Below are positions 1-11,649 of a stretch of 64,000 nt of DNA, piece after piece. A program made the translations under genes and the position numbers. The notes beneath the pieces are model-generated. The model did no database searches. It was given only the letters and a program-made list of their open reading frames with translations, and was not told where the DNA came from. The stretch is from Liolophura sinensis (Eukaryota > Mollusca > Polyplacophora > Chitonida > Chitonidae). The DNA is taken from assembly GCF_032854445.1 (NCBI RefSeq), contig NC_088303.1, forward strand, positions 16,437,501-16,501,500. Reading direction: 5' to 3'. Position 1 is the first letter of the stretch. Every line of letters begins with the position of its first letter.

Positions 1-2560
1 GAGTGGATGAATATAAACTCAAACATTTTTAGGTTTGACCTACCTTGCCTCTATCATCATTGCGTCTCTCCTGGCCCGTGACATCTGGGGAGTGGGAAGC
101 CCTAGCCCAAGAATAAGCACAACTCTACAAAGGGCAAAGGGTAAAGGGTACCCTGGTCACAGGTCAGCTCTGCCACATGAACTGACCCATTCCTGCCAGG
201 TCTTTATGCCCTGTCAGCGTCTGTTGCGTCACCCTGGGCAATGTATTTACTGGGCTAATTCTCATATCAGTTAGGCTCAGTGAACTCCCAGCAGCTCAAT
301 CCTGGAAATAAATGCAAGCAAAATGTCTGTGGGGGAGGGGTAATCTGAGTGAGTATCTGCTATGTTTAGTAAATTCCCTGATGTTGGTACAGCCAGCTAG
401 ACCAAATGCTTACCCCCATTCAGGACGAGGATGAGCAGAACCGTTAAAACACGACGCTTGTGTCCAAGAACATTACACTGACCCAGCGCCAAACTGAAAG
501 AAATATCGGCCCTTTGAACATAGAACAGAGCTGATACTCTTTGGTTGGGTATCAGGTGTTTTTGTTTGTATTTTCTCATTGCCACATTGTTTATACCGAT
601 AGTACAAGAGAGCAACTAGGTTTTTGTGACCTCGCTTTAAATAGCTATAACATGACAAAATGGCATCACTAAATGAGTCGCTAGGTATTGACGTTAATTT
701 ACTATTTATTTTGTTATTAATTGGTGCAAAATTTTAAAAATATTTTTAGAACATTTCTGGAATACTACTTTATTAATTAATTTAGCTTTAGTGGCTGACT
801 TTATGTTCACTTTAAAACACCACCCATTATTTTGTTTAACACTGCTTTCCCTGAACATTATTGGATACCGACACTGCTCAACTGAACTTCACAGTATTCA
901 CCATTTGAGCTCCTGAGCCACACATGCCTACCATCTACAGTTTCTAGACTTGGAAACTAGGATAGTCAGTTATCCTGCATCCTAATGCACAGAACACATC
1001 GGCCATTTTCAAAACCTGAATTCAGCACATGGTTAAGCTTCTGAAATGTGGGTGGATATCTGTGCGTGTGTGCACCTGATTCTTACATTGTATCTGTATT
1101 TATCAACCCCATCAACATACTGTAGCTCGTAGCGTAAGTGATATTTAATTTCCACATCCACTTAATACATGGTTTGTGCTCAAGTTAAGACATTTAAGAA
1201 CCCTTTCCAACCACTGACACTGACCTTTATCAGACATTTCCTCGATCTAACTATAACATACATCTTTTTTCAGCTTCTCACCGTGTAATGCTGTTTATCT
1301 GAATGACGTCAATCATGCTGACATATGTTAAGAATCTTACATCATGAAGAAATATTTCACGTTATTTAGGTACTCCAATAGAACAGGCCAATGCTCAATG
1401 GTGGATTGGTAATTCTAGAGTGAAGTATAAGTAGGCCTATTAAGTGGCATATGCTTTTAAAATGACAAGAAATTGTCTGCACAATAGCTGCACATGTTAA
1501 ATGACAGTGTGGTGACATTTGTGTGTAGGACTCAAAAGTGAGATATCATGGAATTACCACTCACATATGTCGCGGAATGAGATAAAAATGGCCAGAACAC
1601 CAAGAAGCCCTCCGCAAAAGTAATTCACCTGACCACTGCCCATGAAACTTAAGTTTTGGCTCGTATTCAAGACTTGGTCTGTCCCCATACCCATATTTAA
1701 ATTTACTTTGGATAGCTTCTCGATTGTGATCTTACCAAATATTCACAGCCGATTTTCTTGGCTAATGTCAATGCAATAATGTATGTGTCATGCTCACTTA
1801 TGTGTAGCTGCTGACCTCTAGCCCCCCACGGATACCCTCAACACACATGCAGTGCTGCTATTTCCAGGAAATAAATGTCCGTAAATTGTCAATTCAAGGT
1901 AGATCTCAACTTAGTAGTGAGGTGAAAGTTTTCTGTAACTACCTGTGTAGTAAAATTTCCACAACAAGTAGCTTTATAATTAGAAAAACGGGAAACCAAA
2001 CCAAACTCCCCGAAAGCAGAAATTTATGTTGTTGTTGTTTCACGTCTGAGTTAACTCCGACAATAAATCGACAATTGAGAATAAACACAGCAGTACACTT
2101 ACAGCTTAATACTAGAGCATGCTATGAGCAATTTTGCTGGAAAACACTCGTTAACAAAAGAAACACACAACCATTTAACCTTGTCAATTTTAACATGACA
2201 CTTCTCTTGCTTAACAACACTGACAGCCCAACATATCTGCAGCCCTCTGCCGTAGAACCACGGCTTAGATTGGTCGGGCGAGAGCCGGCTTTGTTGGACC
2301 TGATAAAGGACAGCGCAAATCACTTTGGGGGGCGACGGGATAGGCTAAAATTCTTAACCGTAGTTACGAACTTTCTTAAAATCACATCGGCTTATAAACC
2401 TAACCGTACAACCCATATTGTTAATTTCATACTACTTACTAACTAACCTTTTTGAATAAACTTTCAAAATAACAACGAACCAGGAACTTTAGTTTGTGGA
2501 ACTCATAAACAACAATGTTCGTAAAAAAGAACTAATTAAGCTATATGTAAGTTCACACTC
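1..2560. other. Left-edge region without a supportable gene
   Basis: I see no exon, RNA gene or transposon here that I can support. The largest open frame (1847-2446 +, 199 codons) has low-complexity, cysteine-, leucine- and asparagine-rich composition and no recognisable domain. Its GC-richer core at about 2220-2340 could be part of an exon, but no splice borders or homology are apparent. Confidence 0.5.
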
Positions 2561-2692
2561 AAGCGATGTGTCCATGTCTACAATGTGCTTATAGGTCTAC
2601 GTGTATGTGGTACCAAGTTTTCAGTCATATGACGACCAGAAGCCATCGGGTGTGTGTACATATAGGCCTACTGTGCCGCCTTCTTGTACCAG

Positions 2693-2860
2693 GGCGAGTC
2701 CATGTCGCCAAAGTGTCGGCACCGAAGGATCATGGTGACACCACCGACCAGACATGACGCCCCTACTCCCCTACCAGTTGCGGAATGTAACTCTGAAATG
2801 GAGCAACGCAGTTGCGATCGAAAGCAGGAGAGAAACAGGCCCGAATATGTCGAACTGACG
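2693..2860 (+). other. Possible internal exon (weak; strand uncertain)
   Basis: A GC-rich island stands out from AT-rich surroundings. On the plus strand a pyrimidine-rich tract ending in AG at 2691-2692 is followed by exactly 56 open codons and then a GTATGT donor at 2861. The product would be basic, proline- and charge-rich (it contains KCRHRR and SCDRKQERNRPEY) and matches no family I recognise. The minus strand is open as well, through 2668-2883, and would end in a peptide containing FGDMDSPWYKKAAQ followed by a stop, so strand cannot be decided. No partner exons were found. This may be one exon of an unrecognised gene or chance. Confidence 0.2.
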
Positions 2861-3108
2861 GTATGTAGAGTACCGCTGTTCACACTAAAAAATTCCCTAT
2901 AGCATAGGCCTCAATCAATGTCATGACAATAACTCAAGTTAAAAAAAGCACATTTTTAGGGTCTTGAAAACTCACCAAATGCTATGGTATAGGCTCGAGG
3001 AATGTGATAGCTTTTCATGAACAGACGTGATTGCCATGAACCCTTTCGGTTCTGCGAATCTCACAACAAGTCAACTACGAGCACCAAATGCTGTTTCTCT
3101 CCGTTTCA

Positions 3109-3465
3109 AGTACGAAAATAGGACAGAATTATGTAAGGAGAAGCAGTATAAAGTTTTCAGTGATGTTGGAAAGAAGCAAGGTATGTTCTAAGGGGTTGAG
3201 TGAAAACAGTATTCAAATCGTGTACCATGCTAGAATATAGCTTGTCGATAACAAAATATGCATTCCAGTTGCACTTTGATTGCAACTGTTCATGTATCCA
3301 ACGTGGCGATCTAATTCAACACGATGAATATATCGTCCCCTTGCCACGGGTTAAGCAGAATTAGACACAATCATGATGCAGAGCGCAAGAGATTCTGCAC
3401 GTTCTGTCCATATTTACTTACAAGACAATTATACTCATTGTTAAACACCAGAAACTTGGAGTGAA
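3109..3465. repeat. Dispersed repeat, copy 1 of 3 (about 350 bp)
   Basis: The segment aligns by eye with 16321-16677 and more loosely with 16977-17230. Shared landmarks are 'tacgaaaatagga', 'aaggtatgttcta', 'ttcaaatcgtgtaccatgct', 'cgataacaaaatatg', 'gtggcgatctaattcaacac' and a terminal 'tttggagtgaa'. No open frame survives across copies. It could be a non-autonomous transposon or the outer edge of an older duplication of the array at 10-24 kb. Confidence 0.6.
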
Positions 3466-3974
3466 CATAATTAAGACGCACAGTATAGAGAGAAAAACCA
3501 GAGCAGACCACTCAGATGGGGTGAGCTTTACTTTCACGCATGCGTTGTCGACAGAAACCCTTTTTGGGGACAAGTCAGTGATTGGGTAAAATTCCAGTTT
3601 TGTTCGTTCAAGCTCATTCGTTTACTGGGTTTACCAACCTTCATTTTGACCATTCTTCCGTCAATGACCTTGGAGACACGTTAGCGACCTGCCTTGAATA
3701 ACCATTTTTTGTCTACTTACTGACAATAGAGTGTTCTTAAATATGATCATGAAAATCAAAATGGGCAGTATGTATTCGATCATGGAAGAACAATATGTTT
3801 ATATCTATGCACAGTTACTTTGTTGATTATAGGATGTGGGCGCAAAATAAGCCAGGTGATATTTTGGCTTGAATTACGCGATATACTCTCTAAGAACGTG
3901 TGTGTACAAATTTGAACATCCATACTGACTTGCGTATCAGCGGTACACCTATATATACAGGTCACTGTGAATGC

Positions 3975-4306
3975 ACAGTTGGTAGAGCGTCCACTTCGGG
4001 AGCGGTAAATCCAGGGTCAATCCTGGGTCGAGTCACACCTAAGACATTAAAAAAGAGGAAGTTGTAACTTCCTCGATTCCTCGACGAAGGGGATAGTGCA
4101 ACCACTGGTTGACTTGTATCTGTATAATGTCTCGGGCGGTGAGGCTCACCTGCTTTCGGTAAGGCGTCTCAGTGAAGCAACACTAGATAAAAGAGCGGTG
4201 GAAATCCGTCCTGCAACAAGGAGGCACATTACATGCACTCTAAGGATTCCTTCGTCGTCATTTGACTGAAAAATTGTTAAGTGCGACGTTAAACACCAAG
4301 CACTCA
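3975..4306 (+). mobile_element. tRNA-derived SINE with CACT-type tail, near full length
   Basis: The head carries a pol III A-box-like 'ggtagagcgtcc' and a B-box-like 'gggtcaatcc', giving a tRNA-like 5' part. The body matches the element at 26926-27265 (minus strand) along its length, and the 3' end is 'gttaagtgcgacgttaaacaccaagcactcaa'-type. The (CACT)n tail is short. No clear target-site duplication was found here. Confidence 0.8.
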
Positions 4307-5000
4307 ATATGGATGTTTTTACATGGATTACACTATTTGTGTACTGCTGGTACAGAAAATAATGTAGATGTGCATTTTTGCCACAACACTGTGTATCACT
4401 AGTACACACTAGTTTTTAGGGAGTAGCCACTCGCCTTCGCCTCCGCTATATATAGCGTTATCTTTTCCAAACATCATATAAATTATCCTCACGAGACTAA
4501 GGGTTGGGTCTGGACAGGTAGGACATTTTATTTTTCCTTCCGGAGAATTCTAAACCGGTTTTATTCTGTGTTAAGCAAACACAACACTTCGTCTCTGTTA
4601 GTGTCGATCAAAATAAAATCATCGGAGAGAATATTTAAATTATACTGCTCTCGCTGTTCTTGGAGTGTTGTGATCCTACTGCAGCCCTGGTTGAGCCCTT
4701 AATTGCAGTGTTCATGCATGAAGTGTGGATGGGTGTGTCCCGCGTGGGAATGTTCGTTAGAGATCTACAAAGGCTAGTGCAGTTTACTCCAGATTCTTTG
4801 ATTTCCCCATCATACGATGACACTGACGATAGCAGTATATGAGTGAAGTATATACTCTTTGGTTCGACACTAAAAGCCAATAAATTTTCTATCCAGCCAG
4901 TCAGTATAAATAAAATGTCAGGCACTCAATGTTTGAACGTCAGTCCGTATTATGGATGTAAAACACAGAAAAAAGGACGAAGACGTGGATGCTTGTACAG
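4307..5000. other. Unassigned DNA downstream of copy 1 of the gene array
   Basis: Open frames on both strands at 4635-4925 are antisense overlaps with no recognisable domain. I see nothing else supportable. Confidence 0.4.
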
Positions 5001-5006
5001 TTATAT

Positions 5007-5028
5007 TTTATTGCCACATAAATTTATT
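5007..5028 (-). terminator. Candidate poly(A) signals of gene copy 1
   Basis: Two AATAAA hexamers on the minus strand (TTTATT at 5007-5012 and 5023-5028) lie about 90-110 nt beyond the exon 4 stop codon at 5117-5119. This suits 3' end formation of the old transcript. Confidence 0.45.
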
Positions 5029-5221
5029 GATGAACACTGGGCCAGAACACCTTTGTTACGTAGTAGTTGTCTTGTAAGAAACTGCCAAGATACAGCTGTG
5101 TTCAGTGTCTAGTATACTATGAATCGCTGTTGTATATTCTTATCCAAAGTTTTACCTGTCCATCTTCTATCTTGTATAACGTAACACCTCTGTAAATATC
5201 ACAGAATGACTGTTGTAACTA

Positions 5222-5461
5222 TCTCGCTTGGCGTTCAGCATTAAAGGGGATAGTGCAACGACTAGTTGACCGGTATCAGTATAATGGCTCGGGTGGAGCG
5301 GCTTACTTGCGTTCGGTAAGTCGTCTGAGTAAAACAGCACTAGATAAAAGAAAACCCGTCCTGCAACAAGCAGGCATATGCACTCAAAGGATTCCATCGT
5401 CGTCATATGACTGAAAAATTGTTAAGTACGACGTTAAACCCCAAACACTCACTCACTCACT
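5222..5461 (+). mobile_element. 5'-truncated CACT-tail SINE
   Basis: It begins at 'tctcgcttggcgttcagca', an internal point of the full element at 26926-27265, and continues to 'gacgttaaaccccaaacactcactcactcactc'. The tRNA-like head is absent. It lies in intron 3 of gene copy 1, on the opposite strand to the gene. Confidence 0.8.
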
Positions 5462-6506
5462 CTCTATTATAACGATATGCGTCGTTAATAGTTATGTCCA
5501 GGCAAAGTTAGCGAATCATTGTGACTAGAATGCAATCATGTTTGATCATATACAGTACTGAGAGTGATGCCCTTTTAGAAACCATTGAAACATTACATAA
5601 ATCGAAAAGACAATAAGTGATGAATATATTAATTTATCACTTCGGTAATATTGCAGTAGAACGCAAGTCAACAAAGACTCAATAATACATTTATTACATT
5701 AATACATTTGCTAAAGTTCATATTACCAGTCTTTTAAAGTGAAAAAACATAGTATATCAATTGCATAAAATAACACATTACACGTTTGGACAATTTGTAT
5801 TATTTATGCAGAACAAATACATTTAATGTACTTGTATTATGTACTATGGCCGACATATTCGAACAAATGTCAAATTATAGTTGCAAGTTTTGTTGGAATC
5901 ATGAATTTCGGTCAAACGCACGGACTTACATCTTGTCCGTTTTCTATCTTGAATAAACAGATACCTCTGTTGATAAAACAACAATTACATCAGCCTCATC
6001 ATTGGTTCGAGAGAAAACAAAAACATATGTTAAACACAGCAAAGGGTTTTCTAACATCGTTCCCGTGTCTATCAATATCACCTCATAGCTTTCATTTCCA
6101 GATGAGCATTACGCTATACAGTAGCTATAGATGGAATGCAAACTTACTTGTACGTTTTCTGGTTACCATTCTTTGACCGCCCAACGACGACATCCCGTGA
6201 CACGGCTATATCCTCGTTACTGTACACTAGCTCCACATTTCCCTTTTAAGTGGAATGGCTCTCAATTCCTACTGGATAAAACTTGCGACGTTCTGTAAAA
6301 GACAAATGACATGAAATCGATATCCTCGCAAGAATGTGAAAATGAAAATTACCATTAATGTCAATCTTCCAAGAAGAGAGACTTCCTTTTGAGATAAGTA
6401 AAATTTACTTTTAATCTTCCGCATGGGTCGCGAGTTGGTTGGAAACTTATTGCCTAACCCATCATTTTGAAAAACAAAAATGGAATACCACCAATCCAAA
6501 ACTGTC

Positions 6507-6586
6507 AAAAAAAAACAAAAAAACAAAAAAAAAAACAACAAAAAAACAAAAAACAAAAAACAAACAAAACAACAACAACAAATAAA
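6507..6586. repeat. A-rich (CAAAAA)n-like simple sequence
   Basis: About 80 bases of A runs interrupted by single C residues, ending in CAA repeats. The minus-strand open frame over it (6269-6592) is a low-complexity phenylalanine/leucine artefact. It lies inside intron 2 of gene copy 1. Confidence 0.9.
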
Positions 6587-7054
6587 TAACACTACTATAC
6601 GCTTCCGGTATCCAGTACCGCGTGATAACTTTGGTCTGGCATTTTCAACACATTAGCATTGGCTTGGTTTTGTGTTACTTAAACGTACATGTACAGACCA
6701 TACAGCGTAAAATCGGGGCGAATATCACTGTGCATGGTTTGTTTCTGGTCAGCATAATCCTTTCCTAGTGTGCTTATACAAGATCGATATTCTAGCTCTA
6801 CTCTTCGACTCGAGGATTCGATCAGCTGCTCAACTATATAAATACCTGTTTTGACAGGCAAACAGTGATTACTTTACCACCGTCAGGATAAAATGCATAT
6901 GAAGCATGCAAATAATGACGTATACAAGTGTATTTTATTTTGGGATCTGTGTTCATAAAAATCCAAATAAAAATGTTATTTAAAAGTAAAACAATTCAGG
7001 AATGTATATCTACAGTAATAATCTGAAATTTGTTATGTTTGTCATGGTTACACT

Positions 7055-7213
7055 TTATTTATTTATTTATTTATTTGATTGGTGTTTTACGCCGTACTTA
7101 AGAATATTTCATTGATACCACGGCGGCCAGCATTTTGGTGGGAAGAAACGGGGGAAAGCCCGGGGGAAACCCACGACCATCCGCAGGTTGGGGCCAGACC
7201 CTCCCACTTACAG
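7055..7213 (-). mobile_element. SINE (AAATAAAT-tail family), 5'-truncated
   Basis: On the plus strand it reads '(ttta)n ttgattggtgttttacgccgtac...aagaatatttc...acggcggccagcatt...gggggaaacccacgaccatccgcaggtt', the reverse complement of the 3' half of the full SINE at 9098-9387. It is inserted in intron 2 of gene copy 1. Confidence 0.85.
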
Positions 7214-8916
7214 TCATGCTTATATGGTATTGCAATATTGTTGTTCTTATGGAAACACACACGTGATTGTGATATTCAGATGTTGAGTTAAGATTATGGC
7301 CACTACATTACCATAGTTTTATGGATTATTACACTGATATTATATGGCATACAATGCATTTGAATTTAAGGATTGTAAGTTAATCATTTGATGATTTTTC
7401 TTAGAAACCTATACTATTTTCCGGCGTATAGTGGAACGTGGCGGGTTTCGGCGTAAAGCCTGTTTACCTTCGTAATTCACCACAGGCTTATCTGGTGCAA
7501 AATGGATAGCGTCTTTTGAATACAGATTCCAGAACTCGTCTTCATCTCCACTATTGGGGGCGAGAGTCCAGTTTGCGGCGGTTTCTTCCACGGCATTTTT
7601 CCACTCTAAAATAGTAAAATTTTTACAAACGTAAATATACCCAGATTAACATTCTTGAAAACTTTGACTAGTGTCTGGAATACATCTGTTTATTAGTTAA
7701 AATCGTGTAATTAATTACCAACCAAACAATTCGCAGCATATACAGCAAGCAGAACCCGATTTTCACGCTTCATGTATGATGTTGCGTAGATTTACATTTC
7801 ATTCTTTTATCTTCTTAAAAAAATGCTTCCTCGCCGGTTTTTAAATTGGGTGTTGTTTTGCCAATACTATTTTGCAAATCATTGCAGTGTGTAAGAAGAC
7901 TACAGTTTCCCATAAGCAGAAGGTTACACACAAGAATCGACGATATACAAAAGAAGGCTGGAGACTTCGTGTCCTCTCCCGGGGTTGGGAGACGTTTGAA
8001 AACATGGCGTATAACTTCGCCTACAACTCAGATATCCCACAAATTTCCGATGGAACACATGCTTTTACAAAGGCCACAACACAGAGATGCTGCTCTGACA
8101 ACTGCCTAAAATCCCTGTTAACGTACAAGTAAATTTGTAGCTGTAACTGTAAAGACTTTACGCGAACCAATATTTCATTCCGGTCTTTATAGGCCTTCGC
8201 TATACTCGGTCTCCTTCAAATAGCACATTTGAGAAAGAATGCATAATACATACATTCGTGTATAGCTTTTTTGTAATATTGCATTTCCAACCTTTCGCAA
8301 TGCAGTTGCATATAAAATGCAAATCATTCTTACCTTTTTCATTCCAGCTAACGACACCAAGGTAAGCAGAATTCCTGTCCACATTTTCAGCTCCTTTTGA
8401 CAAGACAATCAGATAGAAACTGTAACGAAATTGTTTCGGAGGGATACAATGCATAGTGTCTGATTGGCTGGTATGAGAAAAGAGATCAGGTTATACATGT
8501 GGGTTAAGCTGAATTTAAGGAGGAGTATACGCCTTTTTAACCGTTAAAAATACAGTTACTTTGTAGAGCAGGGAATACGCTGCGACCGTTTTACTATACC
8601 GTTTAACAGTAGTCTGTAGAGAAGGAACGAAGCTTATATATATACTCACTGCTATGCAGAGTACTATGCTGCAGGCTTTAACCCGGGAAATATTGTCCGC
8701 GTGGATTCTTTAAGTATCAGATATACTGTGTTCAGATCATTACCATACAACATTAATTCATCAGGTGTAAATACCGATATAATTTTTTGTAGTTAGTTTA
8801 CCCTGGGTTTTTAGAATGGAAATACTTTACAGCGTATCACACAAATGACATGACTGTCCTAGAAATCACAGAGTAGGCCTAGCTGGTTTGAGGCTCTGGG
8901 CAAAATCTTCGTCTTA

Positions 8917-9094
8917 CCCAATGCGTAATGCGCACATTATTGATAATGAAGACAACAATGCGTAATACGTACATTATTGGTAATGCAGACACCAATGGGT
9001 AATGTGTACATTATTGATACTGAAGACAACAATGCGTAATGTATGCATTATTGATACTGAAGACAACAATGGGTAATGTGTACATTATTGATAC

Positions 9095-9137
<43 letters not shown>

Positions 9138-9407
9138 ATTGGTGTTTTACGCCGTACTCAAGAATATTTCACTTATACGACGGCGGCCAGCATTATGGTG
9201 GGTGGAAACCGGGCAGAGCCCGGGGGAAACCCACGACCATCCGCAGGTTGCTGGCAAACCTTCCCACGTACGGCCGGAGTGGAAGGCAGCATGAGCTGGT
9301 CTTGAACTCACAGCGACCGCATTGGTGAGAGGCTTCTGGGTCATTACGCTGCGCTAGCGCGCTAACCGACTGAGCCACGGAGGCCCCTATTGATACTGAA
9401 GACAACA
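8917..9407. repeat. 37-bp minisatellite interrupted by a SINE
   Basis: Units of 37 bp of the form 'aatgcgtaatgtgtacattattgatactgaagacaac' (variants) repeat about four to five times from roughly 8917 to 9097. The last partial unit resumes at 9388-9407 after the SINE. The monomer itself alternates ATTATTGATA-type segments. Confidence 0.85.
9098..9387 (-). mobile_element. Full-length tRNA-derived SINE with poly(A) tail and TSD
   Basis: On the minus strand the element runs from GGGGCCTCCGTGGCTCAGTC (tRNA-like head with A box) through the B-box-like region 'gagttcaaga' and the conserved body to '...cggcgtaaaacaccaatc' and about 40 A residues. A 12-bp target-site duplication, TATTGATACTGA, is at 9086-9097 and 9388-9399. 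The same word also recurs in the host minisatellite, so the duplication is supported but not unique. This is probably a MetaSINE-like mollusc family; that label is inference. Confidence 0.9.
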
Positions 9408-9628
9408 AACCAGCGACAGGTAGATGTGTGTGCCATTGGCTTCAGTTGGGTTCAAATTAATGTAAATATATATGTTTTATTAGATTCCATGTTTTCAAAG
9501 TTGAGCATGAATCCAAGTCAAAATATACTGTTGTTGTAAACATCCACTTGTCGGCAAAGTCACCGTTACAATCTGGAACCGTCCTCTATCTGATTTGAAA
9601 TGCGTCGCAAAGGAAGCTGGCCAGAACG

Positions 9629-9932
9629 CCTCAGACCCATATATTCTTTTCCAGTGATCGACAATGTTAACGTTGTGGTCTGTAACTTAGTCACAAGCAT
9701 TACATGATCGGTAAGCATTGGCGCCTACCTTGCCCAACCGCTGAGACAGCAACCATTAAAATATCGACCAACGTTGACCGTCAAAACCTGAAACCTTCAT
9801 GTGCCAGTAGGTTGGGGGGAGGGGGTATTCAGGGATGTCAAGGGCACTCAACTGTCTGACTCCATGTGTAATACTTTCAAACTTTATAACTGCACAAAGT
9901 TCGGACAGTTTCCATTATTTTTATAATGGCAT
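9629..9932 (+). mobile_element. Decayed copy of the 452-bp inverted-repeat element
   Basis: It aligns loosely with 39878-40329 and 42780-43231. Shared words in order are 'cgacaatgttaacg', 'tgaccgtcaaaa', a G-rich 'gttgggggga' corresponding to 'gctgggagggg', 'actttcaaactt' corresponding to 'aatttcaaactttcacc', and 'gacagtttccatta'. Ends are eroded, and the inverted terminal repeats are not clear. Confidence 0.6.
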
Positions 9933-11119
9933 CACATTTAGTACATTTTTTTCCGTATCATACAACCTAGCCGATTATACGGAAACTGCCTCGGAAGTGG
10001 AACAGCCTGAGTAGACATGACGTCACAACGCAATTCCATAATTTCGACATGCTGAAGCTCTGTCAACATTAATTTTATTAAACTTTCATTCGCTGGGGAA
10101 AAAATCCAAAATCTATCCAATACCAGTATGAGAAACTTCAAATTGTAGTCTTTCGTGGGAGATAAACATTAACCAGGTGATGTGTTGTCTTTTATGTTTT
10201 TTTTTTCATATGTAGACCTATCTTGTGATGAGCGATTGTTTACTCCAGCCTCTCTGCTTTCCTCCACGCATGAATATGGCCCTATCATAATAATCAAATC
10301 AACATATAAATAATTAATATACCATTACTTGAAAAAAGGTAGAGTTGTTAGGTGAGGGCCCTGTGCAAATATAAATAATAAATTAGAGATGAAATTTCAA
10401 ACAATGTAGACCGTGTCATGCAACACACCGACCGGTATGTTTACCTCCCCGAATTTTTTTCGTTTCATGCGGATTTATTTCTACAGATAAAAGAATTTGA
10501 GATGGTTTACTTGTTAGATTTGTTATATGATTTATATAAAGATAAACCAGTGTTATTAGTGCGTTTGTTCTTATATTTTGATACTTCACAACCACACGCC
10601 CCCAGGAAGTGAAAAAAGAAACATTTGTTTCAAGACGTTCCAATCTGAGCTTAGCAGTATGACGTCATAACACTACAGACGTGCAACTTTTTTATTGTTG
10701 TGACACCCAGCAATAAAACGTGGTGTTTATACACAGATAAGTTTATTTCTCAATTATTTTCTCTTGCACTCAGTTTGCAATTATTTTGACGTTTACAGAT
10801 TGGATTTAACATTGACAGCCCAACGCACTGTGTATAATTTGTTAACCAGATAAAGTCAGCAATGTAATAACACTAATGTAAATTCCTACATTTATTTGTT
10901 TGTTTTTATTGTGGTATAAGTTACGTTTTGCTTCCAGCATGTGGCAAATGGAGAATATATCTACATATCCGTAATCCCTGGGGGGTTTGTATACAAAGAT
11001 GGAATCTTTTCCAAATTATTTTGAATAACAGGCTACTAATCAGTTATGAAGTTTATGGTTATTGTGAAGTTTAGATAGCATTTTAGATACAATATTACTG
11101 TAAATTGTTTTATCTTCAG

Positions 11120-11389
11120 GGGGCCTCTGTGGCTCAGTTGGTTAGCGCGCTAGCGCAGCGCAATGACCCAGGAGTCTCTCACCAATGCGGTCGCTGTGAG
11201 TTCAAGTCCAGCTCATGCTGGCTTCCTCTCCGGCCGTACGTGGGAAGGTCTGCCAGCAACCTGCGGATGGTCCTGGGTTTCCCCCGGTCTCTGCCCGGTT
11301 TCCACCCACCATAATACTGGCCGAGGTCGTATAAGTGAAGTATTCTTGAGTACGGCGTAAAACACCAATCAAATAAATAAATAAATAAA
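11120..11389 (+). mobile_element. Full-length SINE with exact TSD, inserted after the segmental duplication
   Basis: Complete element: head 'gggcctctgtggctcagttggttagcgcgc', B-box-like 'gagttcaagtcc', body, and an (AAAT)n tail. A perfect 12-bp target-site duplication TTTTATCTTCAG flanks it at 11108-11119 and 11390-11401. The matching site in unit B (about 18510-18520) is empty. Confidence 0.93.
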
Positions 11390-11484
11390 TTTTATCTTCA
11401 GCAGTTTTGATCGATAGCCTCTCCGAATTTTATGTTTCTTTCACGTCAAGTTCAAGTTCATTTATTCACTCTTTCCACACTCGG

Positions 11485-11610
11485 TGGCACCAGAGACATA
11501 CAGGTTGGCACTAGAGGCACACAGGGTGGCACCAGAAGCACACAGGGTGGCACCAGAGACATACAGGGTGGCACCAGAGGTACACAGGGTGGCACCAGAG
11601 GCATACAGTG
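11485..11610. repeat. 21-bp minisatellite, about 6 monomers
   Basis: Monomer 'ggcaccagaggcacacagggt' and variants. It is the short counterpart of the large array at 18581-19650, and the flank 'cacgtcaagttca.gttcatttattcactct' is shared. Because 21 is a multiple of three, both strands show open frames; these are not genes. Confidence 0.95.
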
Positions 11611-11649
11611 GTTTACATGGATGGCGTAATGAATTCTCAATCTATAGGC

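Larger units (their letters stand above)
5117..8384 (-). pseudogene. Secreted NTF2-like (SnoaL/DUF4440-like) protein, copy 1, decayed
   Basis: Four exons on the minus strand: exon 1 8334-8384, exon 2 7468-7605, exon 3 6148-6292, exon 4 5117-5189 (stop TAG). All have GT donors and AG acceptors, with phases matching copy 2 downstream of exon 1. Exon 1 starts MWTGILLTLVSLAG, a signal peptide. Exon 2 holds the domain start (conserved W, FWNLY, DAIHF), and exon 4 ends with a YKIEDGQVK strand. Two lesions are seen: exon 1 is 51 nt rather than 64 (a 13-nt deletion after SLAG), which throws exon 2 out of frame; and exon 3 carries an in-frame TAA at 6246-6248. Intron 3 holds a SINE fragment (5222-5461) and intron 2 another (7055-7213). 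In family members the domain is a cone-shaped alpha+beta fold binding small ligands or catalysing cyclase/isomerase steps; no function is inferred for this copy. Confidence 0.7.

Noticed and set aside
1847-2446. 199-codon plus-strand frame
   Set aside because: Biased composition, no recognised domain, no start or splice support; plausible by chance in 64 kb.
8187-8454. Alternative N-terminus for gene copy 1 from an ATG at 8454
   Set aside because: This frame does rejoin the exon 2 phase, but it lacks similarity to the MWTG signal peptide of the other copies, and exon 3 still has an in-frame stop.
9098-9387. tRNA gene at the head of the SINE (and similar heads at 11120, 26926-27265, 44139, 45530)
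   Set aside because: A/B-box-like words are present, but arms do not fold as a complete tRNA and the head is joined to the SINE body and tail.
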